Assembly (NCBI RefSeq): GCF_040784935.1
Contig: NZ_CP160680.1
Location: forward strand, 5,871,802-5,935,801
Length of the DNA stretch: 64,000 nt
Direction of reading: 5' to 3'
From: Lewinella sp. LCG006
Lineage (GTDB): Bacteria; Bacteroidota; Bacteroidia; Chitinophagales; Saprospiraceae
This document shows, piece after piece, positions 17,735 to 24,731 of this stretch. The notes beneath the pieces are model-generated. The model was not told where the DNA came from and did no database searches. It saw nothing but the letters and a program-made list of their open reading frames with translations. Numbering within the stretch: position 1 is the first letter of the stretch; every line of letters begins with the position of its first letter. Position numbers and translations under genes: made by a program.

Positions 17735-19171
17735 TTAAGCATCCGGCCCAGCCACCATATCACCCATGAGTGTAGCACTGGTGGCTTCATTGATTTTCAC
17801 ATACACGTAATCACCTGCCTGGTGGTTACCCTGCTTGGCGAACACGACCATCTTGTTCTGGGAGTTACGCCCTTTCCAATCGGCATCAGAACGCTTGGAT
17901 TCGCCTTCGATCAATACCTTGAAGGTTTTACCAATGTCCTTTTGATTGTGACGGAAACTCATGGGTGTTTGCAGGTCAATGATCTCCTGCAAGCGACGCT
18001 TCTTGACTTCCAGTGGAATATCATCTTCAAATTTCCGGGCAGCCACCGTTCCTGGCCGTTCGGAATAATAGAACATGTAGGACATGCTGTAATTGGCAAA
18101 CTCCATGATGCTCAGGGTCTCCTGGTGTTCTTCCTCCGTCTCGGTACAAAAACCGGCAATCACATCGGAGCTGATCGCGCAGTCTGGCATGATTTCATAA
18201 ATCCGGCGAACCTTGTCCATGTACCACTCACGGGTATAGGTACGGTTCATGAGTTCCAGAATCCTACTATTGCCCGATTGCACGGGAAGATGGATGTATT
18301 TGCAAATGTTTTCGTACTTGGCCATGGTGTGCAATACATCGTCAGTAATGTCTTTTGGGTGACTGGTACTGAAACGAATACGCAGATCAGGATGAACTTG
18401 CGCCACCATTTCTAGCAGATCCGCGAAATTGACCAAGGTGCTGCTTTCGGGATTTTCCCATTTGTAGCTGTCTACATTCTGACCCAGGAGCGTCACTTCG
18501 CGGAACCCGCGTTCGTACAAATCGGTCGCTTCGGCAACAATACTGAAGGCACTGCGGCTACGTTCGCGACCCCGGGTGAAGGGTACCACACAGAAGGAAC
18601 ACATATTGTCGCAGCCTCGCATAATGGAAATGAACGCCGTGACGCCATTGCTGTTGAGGCGCAACGGACTGATATCGGCGTAGGTTTCTTCCCTGCTCAA
18701 AAAGACATTCACGCCCTTTTCGCCTTCTTCGGCCCCAGCAACCAAGTTGGGGAGATCGCGGTAAGCATCCGGTCCAACGACCAGATCCACCAGCCGTTCC
18801 TCCTCAAGAAATTTACTCTTCAAGCGTTCTGCCATACAACCCAATACCCCCACCATGGTGCCGGGGCGTTGGCGCTTTATTTTATCGAAAATACGCAAGC
18901 GTTTGCGTACCGTATCCTCCGCCTTTTCCCGGATGGAACAGGTGTTGATCAGAATAAGATCAGCGATTTCCAGGTTACGGGTAGGTTCGTAACCTGCTTC
19001 TCCCAGAATGGATGCGACAATCTCGCTATCGCTGAAATTCATTTGGCAACCGTAGCTTTCTATGTAGAAATGCTTGTCGCCTGCTTTACCCTCCTTGAAA
19101 AATACTTCTCCCTGCTTGGTTTCATCCACATGCTTGGTGATGCCCTCCAGGGTAGGATTGTCATTGTACAT
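17735..19171 (-). CDS. miaB: tRNA-2-methylthio-N6-dimethylallyladenosine synthase MiaB
   Basis: This 478-residue protein has the full three-domain layout. The UPF0004 domain has Cys42 (YGCQMN), Cys78 (NTCSIRE) and Cys112 (LGCMAE) for the auxiliary 4Fe-4S cluster. The radical-SAM CxxxCxxC motif is Cys187-Cys191-Cys194 in [26 protein letters not shown]-binding domain occupies roughly 405-470. It adds the methylthio group to i6A37 in tRNAs reading UNN codons. The first 30 residues are a non-conserved extension. A TAnnTTTG promoter element lies just upstream. The message probably continues into the sigma-54 activator and pyrC unless stopped by the hairpin at 17675-17729. Confidence 0.95.
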   Translation of the reverse strand: MYNDNPTLEGITKHVDETKQGEVFFKEGKAGDKHFYIESYGCQMNFSDSEIVASILGEAGYEPTRNLEIADLILINTCSIREKAEDTVRKRLRIFDKIKRQRPGTMVGVLGCMAERLKSKFLEEERLVDLVVGPDAYRDLPNLVAGAEEGEKGVNVFLSREETYADISPLRLNSNGVTAFISIMRGCDNMCSFCVVPFTRGRERSRSAFSIVAEATDLYERGFREVTLLGQNVDSYKWENPESSTLVNFADLLEMVAQVHPDLRIRFSTSHPKDITDDVLHTMAKYENICKYIHLPVQSGNSRILELMNRTYTREWYMDKVRRIYEIMPDCAISSDVIAGFCTETEEEHQETLSIMEFANYSMSYMFYYSERPGTVAARKFEDDIPLEVKKRRLQEIIDLQTPMSFRHNQKDIGKTFKVLIEGESKRSDADWKGRNSQNKMVVFAKQGNHQAGDYVYVKINEATSATLMGDMVAGPDA

Positions 19172-19191
19172 ACTTCCTCATTTTGCGGCGG

Positions 19192-19199
19192 CAAAGATA
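19192..19199 (-). promoter_or_regulatory. Candidate -7 promoter element TATCTTTG for miaB
   Basis: An exact TAnnTTTG match on the minus strand, 20 bp before the miaB ATG. A TTG lies 14 bp further upstream, shorter than the usual spacing. It implies a short leader of about a dozen bases. Confidence 0.55.
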
Positions 19200-19557
19200 A
19201 GGCTTTTACCTGACAACTTGTCATTAGCTGTGGGGGAATTGACGAGTAGAGGGGAAGAAGCTGATAATTAGGGGTACTCTCTGAGATTATGCTATTCAAT
19301 ATTTACTTTATCGATACTTAATATTACTCATTTAAAAATTTCTTCCTATTTAGTTTTTATCAAAAATATTAAAGCCACTATTTCTCAAAAAAATCATGTA
19401 TGCTACTGATGTTCTAATGTAGATATCTTGGATGATAGCTTAGTTGGTGGTAACGCTATTACTTTTGCACCTCCGGGGGAATAAATTGAAAGTGAAGCGC
19501 GATGACCAATGGCCGTCGCGCTTCACTTTAGTTATTCATTGAAAAGGATTCACCTTT
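19200..19557. other. AT-rich intergenic region with possible small transcript
   Basis: No coding frame is supported in these 358 bases. At 19460-19467 TACTTTTG matches the -7 promoter consensus on the plus strand. About 20 bp later a strong hairpin (19489-19529) follows, so a very short plus-strand RNA is conceivable. The rest is A/T-rich and unremarkable. Confidence 0.35.
19489..19529 (-). terminator. Hairpin terminator after the 19558-20127 gene
   Basis: AAAGTGAAGCGCGA at 19489-19502 is perfectly inverted at 19516-19529 with a 13-nt loop. On the minus strand it follows the exported-protein gene by 28 bp and is trailed by TTTCAATTTATT-like sequence. It may serve both strands. Confidence 0.7.
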
Positions 19558-20127
19558 CTAGTTTTTGATTTGTAATTTTCGATGATCATTTAGGTAGCCA
19601 TTGCCCTGAAGACCTTCCATATATACTTCTACAATGGGCTGGCCTGGTTCGACGGTGATTCCTTTACTGTAATAATTATCAAGTTCGATTTTTAGTAACC
19701 AGGCACTTGCGTCGCGGAAATTATGCTGCCCAGGAGCCAGGATATCGGGGGCTTGAATCTTTTCGGTTACGCCATTCTGTGGATTACGTAAAAAGACGTG
19801 CAACTGGCTAAAAGCAATTCCGTTTTGAGGCTTTATCAAGATGGCAAATTTTGGAGAAACGCTGGTTGTTTGTTGCATCGTTACGATTTTCAGGTCACCA
19901 TCTGCACAATAGCTTTGCGATGTATTGCAGCTATAAATCTGCGTATTAAAAGGAGATACATTGAGGGTGCCGAAAGAAGTAGAACCCGTGGTCGGCTGAT
20001 TGAAAACAGGCGGTTGGTTGGGTTGAACAATCTGGCTCGTTCCTGAAACGGAGAAAAAGAGACACAATAGGCAAATGAGCAATCCTTGCTGGAGTGATTG
20101 GCTACGGAAAAAAATAATTGGTTTCAT
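19558..20127 (-). CDS. Exported hypothetical protein
   Basis: The 189-residue protein has a long signal peptide with a hydrophobic core at about 15-28, ending near SGTSQ. A Pro/Thr-rich spacer (PNQPPVFNQPTTGST) follows. The two cysteines near 68 and 74 (YSCNTSQSYCADG) may form a disulfide. The C-terminal part is strand-like and ends with NDHRKLQIKN. I do not recognise a family. The upstream region carries a nested palindromic element and the motif TGTTTAGACATTTT shared with the WG-repeat gene, so the two may be co-regulated. Confidence 0.6.
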   Translation of the reverse strand: MKPIIFFRSQSLQQGLLICLLCLFFSVSGTSQIVQPNQPPVFNQPTTGSTSFGTLNVSPFNTQIYSCNTSQSYCADGDLKIVTMQQTTSVSPKFAILIKPQNGIAFSQLHVFLRNPQNGVTEKIQAPDILAPGQHNFRDASAWLLKIELDNYYSKGITVEPGQPIVEVYMEGLQGNGYLNDHRKLQIKN

Positions 20128-20143
20128 AAGCGATGGGTTTTAA

Positions 20144-20296
20144 CAGACCTGCTCATTAAGCAAGCCTAGTTTCTTCTAGATGAAAATGTCTAAACAAAGG
20201 TGCAGGAAAGAGCTGTGTCTAAATTGCTTGTTTTAGACATTTTCGCGCTCCTTTTTGCACTGTTCGGCTTAGGCTGAGCTTACTTTCTTAGGTCTG
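20144..20296. repeat. Palindromic element upstream of the exported-protein gene
   Basis: The ends CAGACCT (20144-20150) and AGGTCTG (20290-20296) are inverted, with further weak matching inward. Inside is a perfect 12-bp inverted repeat AAAATGTCTAAA at 20183-20194 / 20232-20243, and a third GTCTAAA at 20218-20224. The outer ends resemble those of the 7916-8078 element, but the core is different. Confidence 0.5.
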
Positions 20297-20323
20297 CAAA
20301 ACTTCATTTTGCGAAGTTTGGAT

Positions 20324-20363
20324 AGCCAACGCCGAACGGTGATTTTGAAATAGTGCTGTCCTT
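20324..20363. repeat. Short dispersed repeat, copy 1 (GTTCGGCGTTGGCT type)
   Basis: On the minus strand this contains AAGGACAGCAC, then TTTCAAAA and GTTCGGCGTTGGCT. The same ordered blocks occur on the plus strand at 30429-30487. No coding sense is visible. Confidence 0.5.
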
Positions 20364-20437
20364 GTTATAAGGCTGGAGAAGGCAAAACGCTTGATATAAA
20401 TGCGTTAATGTATTTATACGAATGGGGTAGCGCGCAC

Positions 20438-20719
20438 CTAAATAATCGCCGGAAAATCATCGTCTTCCGCTTCGGGGAAGTTGCGCTGAAAGCTGACCTC
20501 GAAGTTTTGCTCCATTTGCTGAAACAGGGTCATTACTTGGTTGACAAAGGTTTCATCGACCAGTTTTTGGAGTTCTTTGAGGCTGTTGGTCTGCTCGGTG
20601 GGGCGAAACTTGTAAGTCTGCTCGAAATTGCTGTTTTCAAACTTGATCGACAGGCGGGTGTCGGTTTTGAAAACGGTGATTTTTAGGATGGGATGATCGA
20701 GGTAACCGAGGATTCGCAT
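20438..20719 (-). CDS. Small conserved hypothetical protein
   Basis: From the Met at 20719 it has 93 residues, beginning MRILGYLDHP and containing KITVFK, KFENSNFEQTYKFR and an acidic tail EDDDFPA. I recall similar small proteins (M-x-[IV]-L-G, hydrophobic strand, EQT-[FY]-KFR) in many Bacteroidota, with no known function. It has no signal peptide. A longer frame to 20755 would include residues encoded by the hairpin at 20736-20782 and is unlikely. The same strand carries IS copy 1 and alanine dehydrogenase upstream. Confidence 0.7.
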   Translation of the reverse strand: MRILGYLDHPILKITVFKTDTRLSIKFENSNFEQTYKFRPTEQTNSLKELQKLVDETFVNQVMTLFQQMEQNFEVSFQRNFPEAEDDDFPAII

Positions 20720-20735
20720 AGAGGAGGGGAGAAGG

Positions 20736-20782
20736 AGCCACTCGCTCCCGGCCAATATATTTGGAGGTGGGAGCGAGTGGCT
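20736..20782 (-). promoter_or_regulatory. GC-rich hairpin just upstream of the small conserved gene
   Basis: AGCCACTCGCTCCC at 20736-20749 is perfectly inverted at 20769-20782 with a 19-nt loop. It ends 16 bp before the ATG at 20719, so it would be in the 5' leader or promoter of that gene. It could also be a terminator for transcription coming out of the IS. Confidence 0.55.
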
Positions 20783-20783
20783 G

Positions 20784-20820
20784 GTTATAAAGTATAAGGT
20801 ATAAAGTACTTGGTAGGTGT
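20784..20820 (+). repeat. Heptad-word array, left arm at IS copy 1
   Basis: Degenerate 7-bp words (AGTATAA, GGTATAA, AGTACTT, GGTAGGT) run up to the IS end. The last three bases TGT are the target duplication. The opposite arm lies at 22355-22388 beyond the IS. Confidence 0.65.
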
Positions 20821-20864
20821 TGACCTTCCCTAAATAACGTTGACAGGTTTATCAATCATTCTAC

Positions 20865-21887
20865 TTAAAAGCTAAGTGCTAGTTGTCCATCTTCTTTTGG
20901 CAAACCAAGCTTAACAAATGCGGGCAGAATCTGACTTGTCCCATCAAAAGCTCCGCTACTGGGATAAGTCAGATTCTGAGCCGCCATTGGCTGGTATTCC
21001 AACTCTTTTGCTTCGCCGTCTCGTATCAACAACGATGGTGGTCTTTGCCCCTTACTCTCCTCAAGATAACATTCAAATCCCAAAGGTGCAATTCGCAGCG
21101 GTAACTGACTATGGTGACGCACTTTGTTGTAGTTCTCTACAGCCCTCTTCACGTACCTTCTCAGTGCTCTATAATCTCTGATTGGCCAGTGCTCAAGGTA
21201 TTCATTCTTGATCACATCATTGAGCTTCTCTGCGTACGCATTGTCCAATGCTGTAATGCACATGCTAGAACTGATTCCTCGTGACCTCAATACTTCTATA
21301 AAGTCATTGCTGCGATACTGGGAGCCCCCGTCACTGTGGAAGATCAGTTCACTCAAATCCATACCACGACGCAAACGAAAGGCCATTTTCAGAGCCTCTA
21401 TGTTTGCTCTAGCTCGGAGGTTATCACTTACGCTATAGCCCACTATAAGCCGGGAATACACATCTATGATAAACGTCAGATAGTAATACTTGTCCTCTAG
21501 GCGATAGTAAGTCGTATCCGATTGCCAAACTCGGTTTAAACCTATGATAGTAAGCAACTTAACTAAATTAGGATACCGTAAACCACCACTCTTCGTAGTT
21601 CTAACATAGCTCCTTTTTCGTTCCAGCGAATGACCCAATAGAGTCATCTCTCGAATAAATGCATCGCGACCTAGTCCTTCTGGCTGGATCATATAGTAGG
21701 CCTTTTCAAGACCCAAACCTCCGTGATCTGCACGGTGTGTCAACAGCATTGCTTCCGCTGAATACACCCCGTCCTGATAATCCGCTCGCCGACGTAAATA
21801 TTGCGACAGCGATTGACGCGAAGTACCTAGTGCAGCATATACTTGTTCATTACTTGGACTCTTCATTTCTGATCTGTATTTCGACAA
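20865..21887 (-). CDS. IS3-family transposase OrfB (DDE integrase domain), IS copy 1
   Basis: 340 residues with the retroviral-integrase core: first Asp in WQSDTTY, second in FHSDGGSQY, and Glu in DNAYAEKLNDVIKNEYL. An N-terminal HTH_21-like region precedes it. The apparent start is a TTG at 21887. In practice it is expected to be made as an OrfAB fusion by -1 frameshifting on nine A residues (T9 on the plus strand, 21916-21924). After the slip the frame reads through KKKWFYDSLVRLLSKYRSEM with no stop. It performs the cut and strand-transfer reactions at the IS ends. Confidence 0.9.
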   Translation of the reverse strand: MSKYRSEMKSPSNEQVYAALGTSRQSLSQYLRRRADYQDGVYSAEAMLLTHRADHGGLGLEKAYYMIQPEGLGRDAFIREMTLLGHSLERKRSYVRTTKSGGLRYPNLVKLLTIIGLNRVWQSDTTYYRLEDKYYYLTFIIDVYSRLIVGYSVSDNLRARANIEALKMAFRLRRGMDLSELIFHSDGGSQYRSNDFIEVLRSRGISSSMCITALDNAYAEKLNDVIKNEYLEHWPIRDYRALRRYVKRAVENYNKVRHHSQLPLRIAPLGFECYLEESKGQRPPSLLIRDGEAKELEYQPMAAQNLTYPSSGAFDGTSQILPAFVKLGLPKEDGQLALSF

Positions 21888-22270
21888 GAGCCGGACAAGG
21901 GAGTCGTAAAACCACTTTTTTTTTCAACATCTATTCCTGCTTCACGAAGCTCCTCTATAAAGCTCTCATAGTAGTCCAATTTAATTTGTTTTTGACCTAG
22001 AGAACGTTCTAGTTCAGCCACCCGCTTTTCCAGCAATTTAACCTTCTCCGTCTGGGAATTTGGTACTTCCACTATTATCGCTTTTTGTTGATCGTACGAG
22101 CTGTACTTACTTATCCAGCGGTACAGAATATTTACATGGATGCTGTATAAACGACCTATCTGGGCCACGCTAAAGGTACCTTCTTCATAGTCCTTAACTC
22201 GCGCTTTTTTAAAGGTTTCACTGTAATTACGACGCATTTTGGGCCGATTAACCTTATTCGTTGACTTCAT
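21863..22270 (-). CDS. IS3-family transposase OrfA (HTH and leucine zipper), IS copy 1
   Basis: 135 residues. The basic N-terminus (NRPKMRRNYSETFKKARVKDYEEG) leads into a helix-turn-helix with SVAQIGRLYSIHVNILYRWI. A coiled coil of leucines follows (KVKLLEKRVAELERSLGQKQ). It binds the terminal repeats and acts as the DNA-binding part of the OrfAB transposase, or alone as inhibitor. It begins 41 bp inside the right end. Its end overlaps OrfB by 25 bp, and the A9-G slippery run lies 29-37 bp before the TTG of OrfB. Confidence 0.88.
   Translation of the reverse strand: MKSTNKVNRPKMRRNYSETFKKARVKDYEEGTFSVAQIGRLYSIHVNILYRWISKYSSYDQQKAIIVEVPNSQTEKVKLLEKRVAELERSLGQKQIKLDYYESFIEELREAGIDVEKKSGFTTPLSGSCRNTDQK
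21916..21924 (-). promoter_or_regulatory. Programmed -1 frameshift site (A9-G), IS copy 1
   Basis: Nine A residues followed by G on the minus strand, at the end of the shared part of orfA and orfB. The OrfB frame is -1 relative to OrfA and is open directly after the run. This matches the A-rich slippery sites known for the IS3 family. Confidence 0.75.
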
Positions 22271-22354
22271 TTTTAACTAAATTTGTTGTCAACGTATTTC
22301 AGGGATAGTCATGTATCACCTAGTGGGTAGATCAGGCGCTGAGGACTGAAAGGG

Positions 22355-22388
22355 AGTCCTAGTACCTAGTACTCCGTACCTAATACCT
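22355..22388 (-). repeat. Heptad-word array, right arm, directly after alanine dehydrogenase
   Basis: On the minus strand the words AGGTATT, AGGTACG, GAGTACT and AGGTACT follow the ald stop codon without a gap. They are the inverse partner of the array at 20784-20820. Confidence 0.65.
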
Positions 22389-23501
22389 TTAAAGTACGTC
22401 TTCCAATGGCGTATAATCAAGGCCGAATGCATCTGCTACAGCTTTGTATACGACTTTACCATCTACTACATTCAGGCCGAGGGCCAGTGGATGGTTTTCG
22501 CGGCAAGCTTGCTGCCAGCCTTTATCGGCCAATTGGATGGCGTAAGGTAGCGTAGCATTGGTCAGGGCCAAGGTAGAGGTGTAAGGCACTGCGCCGGGCA
22601 TATTGGCCACACAGTAGTGTACCACGTCATCGATGACGAACGTAGGATCAGCGTGGGTCGTTGGCTTACAAGTTTCGATACATCCACCTTGGTCTACCGC
22701 TACGTCTACGAGTACGGTACCCGGACGCATATCCTTCAGCATCTCGCGGGTGATGAGGTTAGGAGCCTTTGCACCAGGAATCAATACTGCACCGATGATG
22801 AGGTCGGCCGTTTTGATGAGTTCGCGGATATTGTATTCGTTGGAATAGAGGGTCTTAACGTTGGCTGGCATCGTGTCGCTGAGGTAGCGCAGGCGAGGCA
22901 AGCTAATATCCAGGATCGTAACGTCGGCACCGAATCCGGCAGCCATCTTTGCGGCTTCAGTACCTACTACACCACCTCCAAGAACGATGACTTTACCTGG
23001 CAATACACCTGCTACTCCGCCGAGCAATACGCCGCGGCCACCCATAGGTTTTTCGAGGTACTTGGCACCTTCCTGGATGCTCATCCGGCCAGCTACTTCA
23101 CTCATTGGCACGAGTAGTGGAAGGCTGCGATTGGGCAACTCTACCGTCTCGTAAGCCAGACAAGTAGCGCCACTAGCGATCATGGCATTGGTGAGGGGTT
23201 CGTAAGAAGCAAAGTGGAAATAGGTGAAGAGGAGTTGGTCCTTTTTGATAAGCTTGTACTCCTGCTCAATCGGCTCTTTTACCTTGATGATCATTTCCGC
23301 TATGGCGTAAACTTCCTCAATGGTAGGAAGAAGTGTAGCGCCAGCTTTGGTATAATCTTCGTTGGCAAACCCACTCCCTTCGCCGGCAGTAGCTTGAACG
23401 TAAACCTCGTGACCGCGTTTCTTGAGTTCCATGACTCCTGCAGGGGTAAGGGCTACGCGATTTTCGTTGTTCTTGATTTCCTTTGGAACACCAATGATCA
23501 T
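22389..23501 (-). CDS. ald: Alanine dehydrogenase
   Basis: 370 residues, the usual length. It oxidises L-alanine to pyruvate and ammonia with NAD+, or runs in reverse. The N-terminal MIIGVPKEIKNNENRVALTP is diagnostic. Lys75 (in IIKVKEP) and His96 (in FTYFHFAS) fall exactly at the catalytic positions of known enzymes. The NAD motif is VLGGGVVGTEAAKMA. A TAnnTTTG element lies about 100 bp upstream, giving a leader of around 90 bases. The 3' end is joined to a heptad array, and IS copy 1 follows. Confidence 0.96.
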   Translation of the reverse strand: MIIGVPKEIKNNENRVALTPAGVMELKKRGHEVYVQATAGEGSGFANEDYTKAGATLLPTIEEVYAIAEMIIKVKEPIEQEYKLIKKDQLLFTYFHFASYEPLTNAMIASGATCLAYETVELPNRSLPLLVPMSEVAGRMSIQEGAKYLEKPMGGRGVLLGGVAGVLPGKVIVLGGGVVGTEAAKMAAGFGADVTILDISLPRLRYLSDTMPANVKTLYSNEYNIRELIKTADLIIGAVLIPGAKAPNLITREMLKDMRPGTVLVDVAVDQGGCIETCKPTTHADPTFVIDDVVHYCVANMPGAVPYTSTLALTNATLPYAIQLADKGWQQACRENHPLALGLNVVDGKVVYKAVADAFGLDYTPLEDVL

Positions 23502-23602
23502 GTGGTGGTAAATTTAGTGCAGGAGCATTAGCGCTCCTATTGGTGAAGGCATTAATTGAGATACGCATGCACCGCTTTGGTGTGAATCTCAAAATTTCGC
23601 CG

Positions 23603-23610
23603 CAAAGATA
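23603..23610 (-). promoter_or_regulatory. Candidate -7 promoter element TATCTTTG for ald
   Basis: An exact TAnnTTTG match on the minus strand followed by CGGCG, a context common in Bacteroidota promoters. It lies 101 bp before the ald ATG. No -33 TTG at usual spacing. Confidence 0.5.
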
Positions 23611-23647
23611 GAAAGAAGGAAATAAAGGAATATGAAATCTTGTAAAT

Positions 23648-23681
23648 AAAAAAAGGCACGTTAACGAAACGAGCCTTTTTT
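23648..23681. terminator. Terminator-like hairpin between divergent genes
   Basis: AAAAAAGGC at 23648-23656 or so pairs with GCCTTTTTT at 23673-23681. It has the A/T arms of a bidirectional intrinsic terminator but lies between two divergent genes, where no gene ends. Confidence 0.55.
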
Positions 23682-23776
23682 CTACATAACCTTTTTAACA
23701 AATTGTAATCTTACTGTTTTCAAAACAAGAAGCGTGCCAAAAAATGATTTTCAAATATTAACTATCTTGCGCCCTT

Positions 23777-24616
23777 ATGAAAATTTGCCCTAATTGTCAG
23801 ACGAGTTTGCCGCCTGAGGCCCGGTTTTGTCACCAGTGTGGTGCGCTGCAACTGCCGTCGCTCGAACGGGCTGCTGCACCAGGGTGGGACTGGCAAGCTC
23901 CGCTGGTGCCACAAGCTTTTAGCCGGTTTCAGGAGCGGTTGGGCGAAAGAGTAGTTTGTGAGCAAAACGAAGCGCAACTGCCTCAGTACCAAGAGAGACT
24001 TTACGAAAGCAACTACCGTGAAACCGTACAACGCCGTTTACAACAGTGGGAAAAGAGCATTGCTATCCCTTTGGATAAAAGCGATCAGCACCGTGTCTTG
24101 CATGAACTCCGCCACCTGAGTGATGACCTGCTCGATTTCTTTTTCATCATGCATTGCTCAGATCTCAACCGAGTCGTGCTGCCTGAGCTCTTGCTTCGCT
24201 ACCAGCAGTTGCCGCTAGAGGAGATCAACCTCGGGGAGATGGCAATGACTTTTCTGGATTTTGAACATGAAGAGGAACGCGTCTATACCGATTTCGTGAA
24301 AATGCCCGTCAATAAGATCCGCAACGCTGGCAAAGCTTTCCTTTTTCCGGAAAAGGCGGAAAAAATTTGGTTCATCTGTGACCAGAGCCTTCTGGGAAAT
24401 GCTAAGAAAGGTTTCGCTATGACGGAGAAGGCGCTTTACTGGAAATCAGGGCTGCAGCCCGCGCAGCGTGTTTACTACCATAAGTTATTTGCACTCACCA
24501 AAGAGAAAGAATGGCTCCTGATCAACGAGCTTTACTTCAATGCTTCTCCCAGCCTTAATACCAAAATGATCTGGCTGTTAAGGCGTTTGGCTCGACTGCT
24601 TAGCGCAGAATTGTAG
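23777..24616 (+). CDS. Zinc-ribbon protein of unknown function
   Basis: 279 residues. The N-terminus is a four-cysteine zinc ribbon, C-P-N-C at 4-7 and C-H-Q-C at 18-21, of the zinc_ribbon_2 type often seen before unrelated domains. The remaining 250 residues are predicted soluble and helical, with acidic and aromatic patches and a late segment KKGFAMTEKALYWK. That phrase resembles PH-like domains in which a stored protein is tested for display. I do not recognise the rest. No signal peptide or membrane segment. The divergent neighbour is ald. Confidence 0.65.
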   Translation: MKICPNCQTSLPPEARFCHQCGALQLPSLERAAAPGWDWQAPLVPQAFSRFQERLGERVVCEQNEAQLPQYQERLYESNYRETVQRRLQQWEKSIAIPLDKSDQHRVLHELRHLSDDLLDFFFIMHCSDLNRVVLPELLLRYQQLPLEEINLGEMAMTFLDFEHEEERVYTDFVKMPVNKIRNAGKAFLFPEKAEKIWFICDQSLLGNAKKGFAMTEKALYWKSGLQPAQRVYYHKLFALTKEKEWLLINELYFNASPSLNTKMIWLLRRLARLLSAEL

Positions 24617-24669
24617 CCTTGCTTACCAAAGATTATTTCGTAGAAAAAACTATTCGCCAGCAGGCCCGT

Positions 24670-24677
24670 TATCTTTG
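24670..24677 (+). promoter_or_regulatory. Candidate -7 promoter element TATCTTTG for the VCBS protein gene
   Basis: An exact TAnnTTTG match 54 bp upstream of the chosen ATG at 24732. The heptad array at 24696-24731 would lie in the leader of this transcript. Confidence 0.5.
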
Positions 24678-24695
24678 AATATAGCGATGGCTAGA

Positions 24696-24731
24696 CCATC
24701 AACCATCAACAAACAACCATCAACCAACCCC
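24696..24731 (-). repeat. Heptad-word array of the GGTTGAT type in a 5' leader
   Basis: Read on the minus strand the words GGTTGAT, GGTTGTT, TGTTGAT and GGTTGAT repeat every 7 bp. The same word occurs around IS copy 2. Here it precedes a start codon rather than following a stop, and I see no inverse partner close by. Confidence 0.6.

Larger units (their letters stand above)
20821..22311 (-). mobile_element. IS3-family insertion sequence, copy 1 (1491 bp)
   Basis: The ends TGACCTTCCCTAAA and, inverted, TGACTATCCCTGAA form imperfect terminal repeats of about 25 bp that continue to a common CGTTGACA. The element therefore starts TG and ends CA. The flanks TGT at 20818-20820 and 22312-22314 give a 3-bp target duplication, normal for IS3. 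It carries orfA and orfB on the minus strand with a -1 frameshift. A second copy of identical length lies at 59363-60853; by eye the two differ at about ten positions, so transposition was recent. Removing it restores TAGGTG-TAT-CACCTA, so it sits in the loop of a small palindrome. Confidence 0.92.
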
